Shown: one piece after another, positions 23,638 through 35,800 of the stretch
Numbering within the stretch: the stretch's first letter is position 1
Layout: every line of letters starts with the position of its first letter
NCBI RefSeq assembly: GCF_921293095.1
Contig: NC_060252.1
Coordinates: 45,694,881-45,758,880, forward strand
DNA: 64,000 nt
DNA from: Ischnura elegans
Lineage: Eukaryota; Arthropoda; Insecta; Odonata; Coenagrionidae
Reading direction: 5' to 3'
The notes under the pieces: model-generated
The model's input: the letters and a program-made list of their open reading frames with translations, nothing else
Told to the model about the DNA's origin: nothing
The model's database searches: none
Position numbers and translations under genes: made by a program

Positions 23638-23647
23638 TAACGATAAT

Positions 23648-23841
23648 CTAGAATTCGCTGCGTACAGTACTATCATAGACGCACTTTCCGGCAATCCAAG
23701 TGGAAATTATTTCGAACCCGCCGCCTACGAGGATGAAGTCTGCGTCCGCTCCGTAGTTCAATGTTCCTTTGCTGTCGGCGATTCCAATAGCCAGAGCGGG
23801 ATGCAGCGAGGCTGCTTCCAGTGCTTCGACGATTGAGCATG
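23648..23841 (-). CDS. AMDHD2: AMDHD2 coding exon 8 (last)
   Basis: Residues 342-404, [19 protein letters not shown] through [14 protein letters not shown] to VRSEF and the stop. The acceptor is CCCAACAG. Confidence 0.94.
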
Positions 23842-26800
23842 CTGTTGGGTAAAGTTTGTAGTTCATTACTACGATGCACACTGAACATCATGAGTTTTTT
23901 TTATGGTAAACTATTATTTATTCTGTTGTATCGCCGATACGATCACGACTTTGCTAGTCGCCCGGGAATTAAGGGTTTTCTACCGGTCAATTATTCTTAT
24001 CGCCAGGTAGTGTGCTTGAGCGAATGTTGCATCGTATTGCGGTATTGCTTTCAAGACTCCTGATAACTTACTGGTCTGTTTGCGTTAGTGCTACCATAAA
24101 TGTGGTGAGAGAATATTATTCTTACTTCTTTTGTCATATCGCAGAGGCCACTGAGGTCTAAGCCGAGCCCGAATAATGTACCTCTTGGTGCTGTTCATTG
24201 ATTCGTTATTAAAGCATCTGCTTCCCCGTTTTATTTTTCGAGGCATGCAAGTGATGGGTGAAAATCAAGCGGTGGGGGTAGATTGTTTACAACGGGTCGC
24301 GTTAGTGCGATTCGATCGATGCTACGTTGAATGATTATAGAATCCGCTTCATAACTGCGGTGAGGCGAACCGGGATGGATGCAATAATGAGCTTTGCCCA
24401 CTCCTAGTCATTACAGCTGTAATTTAAGGAATCATAACTATTCGATTATAATATTGACCGAATGGGCATGGGAGGATTTGATTGTCTCGAAACTGGCCGC
24501 TCACTACTCCCCGCGATGCCGTGGTGGTAAGGTATTCCTGTAGGCGACTATGCGTGCTTAATTGATCGATTACCTATGTGATTTTTAGTTAATCTTCGTA
24601 ATTGTTCAGCTGGTGATAAAAAGAATTGGAGGGTCACCTTGATTAATGGTCTTTACGTTTTTTGGGATATGGGGCTCGTGAACAGTGGCGTAGCCTGGAA
24701 TTTCGTCACGGTCCAAAACCAGTGGGGAAATTTTTAGAAAAGCAGAATACTAAATCGAGGGTTTCGAACTAAATATAAAATTTTTTATGATTGGTAAGAA
24801 CTTCATTTTATTCAAAGATATCTTTTGAAAATTCATTATTTCAAATAGTTTCTTTTGGTGCAATGTAACTTTCTATATTTCGGGGGAGGGTGGGTCCGGA
24901 CCCCTCCCCTCCATACGCCACTGCTCGTGAATGAGGGATCTACTTCCTCCTCAAGATTATCTGTCAATTTCAATGTGCCCACCTATGGTCTCATAGTGAA
25001 AAAAAAATCCCTAGTGAACTGCTTATCGTGAGAAAGATTTAATTGCGGTGAAGTAGCTCGACAATAAGTATTTCTTAAGGATGGGCATGTGATGCAATTG
25101 GGTTCTGCATTTTTAAGTCCACTCCCTCCCCTTTTCCCTCAGAAAAAGTAAATATATGGTCCTGAGTTGGTAGTTGCATTTTAAGTCCTCCATTAATCCA
25201 TCCCTCCCCCGTGCACAACTGATCATGGTGAAGGTCAATCAATTGTCGAAAGAAGGAGAGAGATACCCAGGTTATGTAGGGGTTTTCCTCGGCCAGAAAG
25301 AAATGACTGTGTGATTTGAATGCGAAATGTTGCACTAGCACTCTCTTATTTCATTAGCTATTTGAAGTCTACCCTGCTTGAAGGTGTTAGATTCTACTTT
25401 TTGTATCTCAATAAGGAAAAAGAATCCTGCTCAACAGAAAAACTGGTGCACTCCTCACTCCATAATATTTGTTTTACATACATTATACTCAAAGTTATAA
25501 TGAAAAGCAACTGCCTTACCTTATATCAATTTCACCTCAAAAAAGACAGATAGATGGAAAGCAGAAACCACATAGCAATGTCAAAATTATTTGGATATTT
25601 CCTCGGAGCCATTCTTCTCAACCACAATCTGAGTGATAAGTTAATAATTTCATTGCAATATACTTACATGAAGCTTCCTGGAAAAATTTAACACATCTGT
25701 CCATTGTGGCAATGCTTCCACACAAGGTGTTTGTTCCTGCGACAAATGCCTTGCCGGACCTTACTTCAATTGCCATTTGACCGATTCGATGTGTTCCTTC
25801 TTCCAATCCCATTGCAGAGATAGCATCTGTCACCAGGACCAACCCTGTGAAAATGTTAGGGAGAGTTGTACACCTGTTTTTCACCTGATACAAATGTATA
25901 GTAACAATAGTTTTATTTGGGTTTTCCACTGGGTCACATTCAGTCTTGCTGTGGGTGCATGCCCTATTTTCAACAGATAGAGTATATATCAAGATATGGG
26001 CAGAAATGTGGAGTATGACTAAGTGATAAGCCTGAATTGATGTATAAGAGGTCGCCTCTTTAAACATTGCATGACGAGGGGAGTCACAATCCTACCGAAG
26101 AAATGTCAAAGAAATTGAGGTCTAGCATCATTAGAGGTCACTGTTTTGGGATGACTGGCAGGACTTGCTGCGAAGCATTGCAATTTCTAACTTGGAGTGC
26201 CCATGTTGGTTGGATCAGGTTGCATTTTGACAGGGGGCGCCCTCCTCACTGTACCTACTGCTTTAATATGTGCTTGGTAAGGGCCAATTTTTGATAGATT
26301 AGTAAACCCTACAAAGGGAGTGAGGTATTGCAACATTAGGTTGATGTGGTGTCAAAACGGAAAGGATAGTACATGGAAACAGGTGTAGGGAAAGAGACAA
26401 ACCCCATTATCTCCCCTGATTCTTCAGTTGGTGAGATTTTAATTTAATTAGTTGGAGAAAAATAAATTTTTAAAGCTTGTTCCAAGTCTCTGCAGTCCAA
26501 AAATGTTTTTCTCTAAACCATTCCATACCACAATGGGTGAAAAATGTGTGATATTTGCATTCCAACAATCATATTTTCCTAAGAAATAACTGTGTTAACT
26601 CAAAATAAACGTACATTTAATAGTTACAGCACCATTTCTTACTTCAAAAGCTATAATAACCTCTAACCAGCCATTATTGCAGAGGGTAGCTTAGTAGTTG
26701 GAGGAAAGGATTGAAAATTGAGATTTTCTAAACAGCATAACTTTTACAGTAAGTACAAAAGAATATGAGTTTGGACCTTTCAATGTCGTATCAACAGCTT

Positions 26801-29800
26801 TGAAAAATGTGTCGACTGTCGATTGCAAGGGGTGGCAATGCATTTAATCCCATACTATTCCACACTTTCTCAAAGACTACTACCTTACTTGGGATGTAAC
26901 AATGTTCCCCAATACAGTTTTAACAAAGCAAGAGTTTTTGAATTGCCTCTTTTAAATTACTGTTGCTACACCACCACAAACTTTGCCTTTTAGGATAGAC
27001 TTCTGCTTAGGGTATCATGTCACAGCTAGGTTGAGCATGATTTCAGGTGGCCAGGAAACTTTAATCGTTTTAATTGTTGCTCTAGTTTCTCAAATACTAA
27101 TTTAATTAGGCAATAAAACATGTTTCATCATGCAGTATTTAAAAAGCAGGGTGCTGTGACATCTAAATCTACCTGTAGCCAGTAGGGTTTTGTTAAATGG
27201 GATTTATTATTTCATGAAGCAATACATTTCACTAGTGTTGATCAAAAACAACCGTAACTGGATGTGTATGAAGTACAGAAATGCAACTGGCAGTGACTCC
27301 CCTTTGTAAGATGAAAGGACAACATTTTTCCTTACCTTTGGGGTGAGTTCTGTGAGCAATTCTCAGAGCAGCTGGGTGAGTATGAATTCCATCAGAAATT
27401 ATGCCAAAATAAACAGTTTTATCATTAGGAATAGCATCTGATGTTAGGAGACCAACCAATCCTGGATCCCGGTGATGGAACTAGAAAGGAAGTCAAGGCA
27501 TCAAGAATTGCATCTACCTGTGGTATTTACTGTACATATAGGTATACACACCATTGGTTAATCCATGATTTATTTATTGCTTAACTAGTTTATTGCCTTA
27601 AGTTCATGCACAAAGGATCACTCACTTTCTTCTGAAGTACTTACTAAAATCATAGCGAGGGCATAAATAGTTCCCCTAATTATACATACGCTAAATTTTA
27701 CTTGATGTTAGCGGAAGATGCCTCTACCATCTAAGTGCCTGCATTAATGAATTGAAAAATGCTCATGCTACTCATTTCACTTCTCTCTTCCATCTGAGTG
27801 CCGATAAAAATTCCCTTTACTTGGCTTGATGCAGCCAAGGTACACCTTGGGAGTGGGTAAGGCTTTATTTCCATTGGTCATCAAACAGCATGTTGGAACC
27901 TCCACTACTTTCTGAATTTAAACACCATCAGTTGTAAATTAGTGAATTATGTGCCACAGACAACTTTTTATGCCTCCTCCAAATTGATAAAATAAGCCAG
28001 AAAACTATTTTTATGATTTAGTTCAATAAGTACCCTAGACCAGTGGTTATCAACCTTTTTTTCCACCCATTTCCCTCTATATGTATACAACCACTATTGT
28101 ACCCCTAAAGATGTACCGTGCAAATTTTGTATGTATACATATTTCCTGGTTAAAAGATACATAGTTCTTGGAATCCACCATTAGCAATTATTTTCAGCAT
28201 ACCCCCCAATGGTTCATTCATGGCCTCCTTTAATACTATAAAGTATTAAAAGTGGCCATGGTTCATCGCATACCACCAGTTGGGAACGGCAGCCCCAGAC
28301 CATTCCTCGTGCAGTTTTATATTAATCCTAAAGTAGGGCGACCATAAATTTTTCTGCATTACTTCCTTGTATTTCCTTATGTTTTCCATGGCATTTTTCT
28401 CCATAATATTCTAATAAAGTGCTCGCTGCACATTCTTACGGCACCCTGAAAATGTACCTAAATAAATTTGGGTTAGTAAGAGTAGGAATAAACACTTCTC
28501 ATCATCACACATTGACTCTTTCACTGCTGTGAACGTACCTAGTACGTTCCCACGGCAGGCTGCTGGGAACATACTTTTTCTTGCTCCCTGCCATGCACTT
28601 TTGCAAAAGTACTTCGAAGGATCCCTGATCCGGGACCCTTTCCTTGACGAGCTCACCCACGCAGGACCGTCTCATCGACCCTACCAGCGGGGGACCTCCC
28701 TCCAGAAAATTGACCGCTCTGACTGCAGTTTGAAAATCAATCAATCCAATCATCAAAAAATGATTGGTTTTGATGATTGGTTGATTTTTACATTGCAGTC
28801 AGAGCTGTCACTTTTCGGAAGGGAGGCTGGTAGGGTCGATGAGATGGTCCTGTGTTGGTGAGCTCGTGGAGGATAGGGTCGCGGATTAGCGACCCATTGG
28901 AGGGTATACCATTATTGAAGTACCTGCTACATGGGCCCACGAAACGCATTTTAACCTTTTCGCCGTATGTGAGGAGGTTTTCGGAGATTGAACAGCAGCG
29001 AAAGGGTTAATATTCTTGTGAAAATTATCATGATAAGAAATAATTTAAAAAATTGAGTTTCGAGATTTGACCAGGGGAAGGCAACAAAGTGAGTTACGGA
29101 AAACATTGTAAACAATGGGACATAAAAGGAAAAATAAATAAACAAGTCACTTGATAACCTTGAAAGATAGAATAAACTAACCAAACAGAAGTGAACTCTG
29201 TGTTGAAATACTGCTGTCTAACATTGAATGACCAGAAATTAATTTTAGGTAACACCCCACAATTGATGTAAGTAAAGGAAAGAATTTAATTCCATCATCT
29301 TTTTTCTCTACTCCTTCATGTTCTTCTTTTAAGGCTTGATTATATCCTATTATCTGGCTCATTTTCTTCCTTATATCTTCTTTCCTTTGTAGTAGAGCAA
29401 GTATTTCTTGAATTCACCATTTCTGTTTCATTTCGCCTTTTCTGAGTGCCATCCCTGTACTTGGCACTTGATTTACTTCATATCCATTCATTTTTCAAAA
29501 AAGCCTTCCCTTCCATTTAAAAAACTCTATCCTAAATTTCTTTGAGCACTGATAGTGTTCATGTAGGTTCACAACAAATTTGTCGACATATTTGTTGTGA
29601 ACCTTTCAAAAGTCTTTATTCACAGAGAATTCTGATGAGGGAGGTTTAACAGATTTAAACAATCTATTACATTTGCCTACTTTACAGGGAGGCATAGCGA
29701 TAGGGTGCATCAGTGGTCCACTCCAGATATGATTACTAATGACAACAATTTTGTCTTCATTCGATCAGAAAGTATTATTGCAGAGGGGGCTCATAAACCC

Positions 29801-32800
29801 AATTAGGTACATCTCTTCTCAGTTGTACAGGGGAACAAGGGCACCAACAGCACTCTGTGATCCACTGTATATGGTGCTAATAAATTATTATTCAATTCCA
29901 CATTTCAAAAAAGTTTCCAGGCTCACACACGTTTCCCTGTCCAATGCTGCTGAATTTCATTTCCCTGTTTGCAGGTACCTTGCTCAGGTAAATCAGATGG
30001 GAATTTTTTCTTCATGAAGCGCCTTTGAAGTGAGTTGCAATTGAATTATATTTACGCTAACATACTTTGGTGTACATATTGCCAAATTTATTGAAATAAA
30101 CACACGCAGTTTTCCACTGTGCACATACTATATGAGCAGCGCCATCAAAGTACTGCTTAAATCAACTTCCATTGTTGTGAAATAATCAGTTTTAGCTCAT
30201 TTTGAAGCTTACTCTTTGATTAACACATTGTGTTGAAGTAAACTTTTGAGAACACTATTCCCTATTTTTGAAAAAAAACTGAAATGCCAAAGGATTGTTG
30301 AACAAGTTTTCTCAATTATGATCCATCTCAGAATTAGCTGTTAATCTGTTTTCATGTTCTAAGTAATCCACTGTTTAAGGAAGGCTTTCACACAGCACAT
30401 GTGAATTATTCTTCCCATTCCTCAATTCACAAAAAAAATTCTTGCTCCTTTTGTCTTCCTCCCTCTCCTTGGCTTACCAAGCTTTCTTCCCTCTAACAAG
30501 GATTTTAATATTCCGTTCCCGCTCAGTAATCTCTCCATCCAAATCTTCTGTCTCCATATCTCACCTAGAAGTTTCCTTACCCTCCTACTCCTCCTTTAGC
30601 ATACTTTCAATGGCGCCAAGCACTATTTCTCAGATCAGACTCTCACGTGGCCATTTTTTAATTAACTTTTACATAAAGATCCTTTCATTACCTCTTCCCT
30701 TCTCATGAGTGCCTCCTTTTTTAACACAATTCCCTTCCAGATTTACTTATTGGTACTTCAGTTCTGACCTGCTGTCCAGTTAGTTGAATCAATCCACCTA
30801 CTTAAGGTTGACATTGAGTTTTGCAAATCACGTGGACAATCTTCCATTGCCCTTGATACATACTGCCCTTTTTCATTCATGACAAGGTCTTCTTCCTTTC
30901 ATTCTATGAATCTTCTTCCTGCACTTCTCTAGCTTACCAAATATTCTTCCCTATAATAAGAATTTTAAAATCCCCTACTCCCTCAGTACCTCTTCCATCC
31001 AAACCTTCTGTCTCCACAATATTTTATCAAGAAGTTCCCTCACCTTTTTCACCATGTCCAGCACTTAGTTGTTCCACTTCCCATATTCCTCCACACCCAT
31101 ATTTTGTAGGCATCGAGTCTTTTCTCTAAGTGCCCAAGTTCCATAATGGAAAAATTTTAAAAATATATAAAGATAGCTTTTTTTCCTTCTGTTGCAGAGC
31201 AAAACTCATTTCTTGACGTATGTTTTTGATGACCATCCATCACATTCATTTCTGAGAGTAATGTATAACCAACTTCGGTATTCCGTAACCATAGTTCTCC
31301 TATATATAGGAGGTCCCTCTCAAAAGCTATGTAGTTGTTTAAAACTTCCTTCTGCACACCTTGAGTTCTTTTGACCTCTTGAAAATTATCCCAGTTTGGC
31401 GGATATGAAAACAATCAATTATATCCATTAAATATACACTTGTTGGCCAAATTTTTTAATTTGTAGTGATGATAGATTACGAAAAATAAGAGACAACTAT
31501 TTTTTGTTTGATGCTAATTATACTTTACCTACTTCTTGTGTAATGCATGATGAAAAATTGAGAGCCCTATCCCTTTCTCAGATTCGTTAATAAAAAATGA
31601 GCTCAAGCCACATCTCTGGTTCTGAACTACTACTTCAGTTCGTAGTGAAGGCTATTCGGGTGCTCCACCACATAATCTCCTTCATGACTGCCAACGTTTC
31701 GTACGGGCACGAGTCGTACTTCATCCTCAGGGCTGAATGTTGTTTCTCGGAAAGTGTTTGTGTTATATAGCAGTGCCGGGACCTCAGGTTCCCTTTGATT
31801 TGTCCTTGGTATTAGCCAATCGAATTCCATGCGATACGGGTTTCCAGACGTTACTGAAGGAGTAACCGCCATCTCAAATGAAGTTCTTGTCCGTTAGCCT
31901 GATCTCTATGGCCTCCTTCATAATCCTTTCCCAATATTTCTTCTCTTGAGAGATGATCTTTACATCTTCCCAATGAATGGCATGGTTATGGTTGATGCTG
32001 TGTTCAGCCACTGCAAATTTTTCATGTTGTCCTAGCCTGAAATGCCTTTGATGTTCCTTTATTCTCGTGGCAATTGTCATGCCAGTTTCACCCACGTAAA
32101 CTTCTCCACATTCACAGGGAATCTGGTATATTGCGGGAGTTGCAAGGCCACAGGGATCCTTGGCTCTAACAAAATAGTTGGTCCCTAAGCTTTGTACAGG
32201 GCCAGAAGAAGGATTCAATTCTGTGTCTTTTCAAAATTATGGAGATTTTGCCGGAAACTGTGGACACATATGGTATTCCGGCTCTTGCCACCGGTTCCTG
32301 GCATTCTTCATCCTCCCGGATGCCTTCTCGATCGCTGAAGGCCCTTCTAAGGGCCGAAAATATCTCCCCCTTGTTGTAGCCATTCAGGCTGAAAGTCTTT
32401 TTAAGATGATTAATCTTATGTGCTAGGCTATCAGAGTCAGATATGACCCTCACTTGGTGGAATAGCGTGGACAAAATCGATCTTCTTTGGGATGGAGGAT
32501 GACGACTAAGGTACGACCACCTTCCCGGCAGTATATCAGGATATCTAGGATCCTCCCATTACCATGTGTCTATTTATTATCTATGCTAATATTTAGGCGT
32601 AAAAATCTGGATGTTTCAAATTAACTTCAGTTTTCATAATTATGACACCAGAAATAGGCAAAGCCTTCACTATAATACAGTGAGGACAAATAGAACTAAA
32701 TTAGGTCCAAGAGAAACGGGACTCCGAACATATAATAAACTCCCGCACCATTTAAAAAATCAATGTGAGTCATTGGAATCTTTTAAAAGGAAGTTGAAGG

Positions 32801-35800
32801 CATTCCTGCTTGAAAAGAATTATTATTCTCTTACGAAATACCTGACAGACTCCACAATCTAGTGCTTCATTTTCATGTTTGGAAAATATATTATATGTGA
32901 AAATACATACTTGTACATAACATTTCAACTATATGTTTCTAATCTACTAAATTGTATGAATCTCCTTCTCCCATTTTTTTAAATTTTTTTGACGTGTCTT
33001 ATATCTTCTCGTAGATTCTTGGACAAAATAAATTATTATTATTGAAGGTAGCTGACCATTTTTCTCTACTTCCATTGTGAAGAGAATGTTGGGGTGCTGG
33101 CTGTTCATATGGTCTAGGAAATGTTTCAGTTGGCCCGGTCCATGTGGCCAAATGATAAAAGTGTCGTCCACATAGCAAAAAAAAAACACTTCGGTCAAAG
33201 TGGAGCCGAAGAAAGTGCCTTTTCCTCAAAGTCTTTTCTGTAAAAGTTTGCGATCACCGGAGAAAGCGGAGATCCCATGGCGACCTCATCTCGTTGCTCA
33301 AAAAACTGCCCATTGTACCTTAAGTAGGTTGATGTCAAAACATGGTGAAAAAGATTCACCGTGTCCTTGTCAAACCTGGGGTCCAGCAGATTCAATGTAT
33401 CCATCAGCGGGACACGAGTAAAAATTGACACGACGTCAAAGCTCACTATGATGTCATTTGGCTCCAAGCAGATGTCAGCAAGAATTTGCACAAACTCCCT
33501 CAAATTCTTGATGTGGTGCTCACAGTGACCAACGTGCTGGGATAATTCTCCTGTCAAAAACTTTGCCAATTTGTAGATGGGTCAGCCAACGGCACTCACT
33601 GTTGGCCTCAAAGGCACATTCTCCTTGTGAATTTTTGTCAGTCCGTATAGCCTGGGAGGAGCAGGTGCTGGAGGGCATAGGCCCCTGGTGACGTCCTCTG
33701 AGAGACCTGATTTTTTGATTGACTTGAGTTTGTACGTTGGCTGTAAGTGTTTCCTTGTTATTCACATTCTTACGAGTGATTCCTTCCCTCAGTGAAATTG
33801 AGGTCATGAAGATTGACACGAAAATTGGGATCACAAACGTTTGATTGCTAATAAAAATGTACTTGTAGTGATGGCCAGGTGTTAGTGAATTTTCATCCGC
33901 AATTGATTCATTTTAAAGCGAATCTTAGCAGTTAATTACAAATTCACTCAGGCATATAAGTGTCATATCAGTTCCTAGTAGAGTAACTACATGAAAAGCT
34001 TTGAAAGTGCGGCATTTAGAAGGAATCCTAAAAACACATTAAATTCCCTCTAATTCTCCTTCTTTCTCTGCAGCCATTCCTGTAAGAGATCACTATTCCT
34101 AACTAGTCACCTCCACGTCACTTGATCCTAATCCAGTCAAATCTTTCTCCCTCAAATGTTGTCAACACAGTCCCTCAGTCTTCTCTTCAGTCTTCCCTTG
34201 TTTTTCCCATCATCCATTTCTTAATCCTCATCTGCCACATCCATTTTCTTTTCGTGGGTTTCCTTAGCAGGCCAGGTTTCACTGCCTTATAAGTCTCATT
34301 TCCTATTGCTGTTTCTTTCCACAATCTCTTTTCTATTATTTTGTCACAAACTTCCATGGTGTGTGACATTAGTTTAAATTAAATTCCCTTTTCTTAGTGT
34401 ATAACAATAAAAAAACTAAATTCAGACATAGTTTGTAATGATTCCTGCATTTTATGTGGGTTCTCACTACATCTGTTTGCATATACTGACAATGACGGAT
34501 GCTGAGAGCACTTGAATAAAATATTTGAATCTACAAATTTTATAATGTTATTTTTCAATACTTTCCTGATTCGAGCGCTTCTTGTCTGGCTCATCACATC
34601 AAATTTTCTGTGTTAGGATAAAAATCAGCACTGTAAAGACACCCTTATTGAGCAAATGGGAACCTTTTCTCACCACTAGGCACATTGCAAACGTTAATAA
34701 TGACCATAAATAAATTTCTCATCAAATGATGCAGAGCATTTGCCTATCTTTTGAAAGTTGTCGTGGCACACAGGGCCAAAATATGAGCAATTTTTCAGTT
34801 TGCTCTCTGTATCTCTAGCTTTAAATTTAAAACGATTATTTTAAATGTACACCCCGAGCAGAGATGATAAAAAAATTTAAAATAAAAAAAAACTCTTTTA
34901 AGCTGCGGCTTGTATAAATTATAATTGTCATTTCCCAGCCAATCATTCCCTAAAAATCCCCTTTCAATGTAAATGTATACACTTACACTGCACCTCTGTA
35001 TGGTATGGTGTTCGGAGGAGGCAACAGACACCTTAGGTGATTTGCACAATAGGAAAGAAAGGGTGGAGATGGTCAGCATTAGGATGCTCATAATGTATGA
35101 CACATCAACAGGACCACAGTTTAACATCCCATACAACAGATGGAGTGCTGCACTTGAAGTCCCCTCCACACAACTCTCAAGCAGGGATCGCATACCTCTG
35201 AAAATTCTCTAGTACCACTGGGATTTGAACGTGGGCCCACAGGGTAGGAAGCTAACAATCAAGCCACCACACCAACCCTATCTTCCCGCATTTCTGTAAG
35301 TTTATAGATTGCTTAAAGATTTTCCCCTTTGTACTTTGATTTCTAAGTTTATGAGCTTCTTATAATCATCACTATCATTGCCTACATACAGGCCACCTTG
35401 GTTTCTTATCTGTCTCCTTATCTTGGCCTTCACACGATGCTCTTCAGCCTTATTGTTATAGAATTCTGGTATTGTAGATTATAGTATTAGGATTATCATT
35501 TTCAGGATTGGGAATTACTTATGCAGTTCTAAATGTGCTATAACTTAGAGATGTGTATTGAGAGATCCTTTTGTAAAAAAAATATGGATAGAGACCAAAT
35601 AATATAATTCCATTTATTGACCTAGTATATTTGATTAGCTTGTAAAACTTACTTCATTTTTCCATGTCTTACATATATGTCCGAAGGTCCATAAAATAAC
35701 AAAAATTTCTAATTGATCAATTACTCGGTTACATACTGAATGTAGGGATTAACAGTTCTAAAGGCCGTTTAACACGGGGCACGGAATTGCACAGGTTAGA

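Noticed and set aside
28505-28861. Open frames of 80-110 codons on both strands.
   Set aside because: The DNA is a palindromic MITE; the mirrored frames are a consequence of the inverted repeat.
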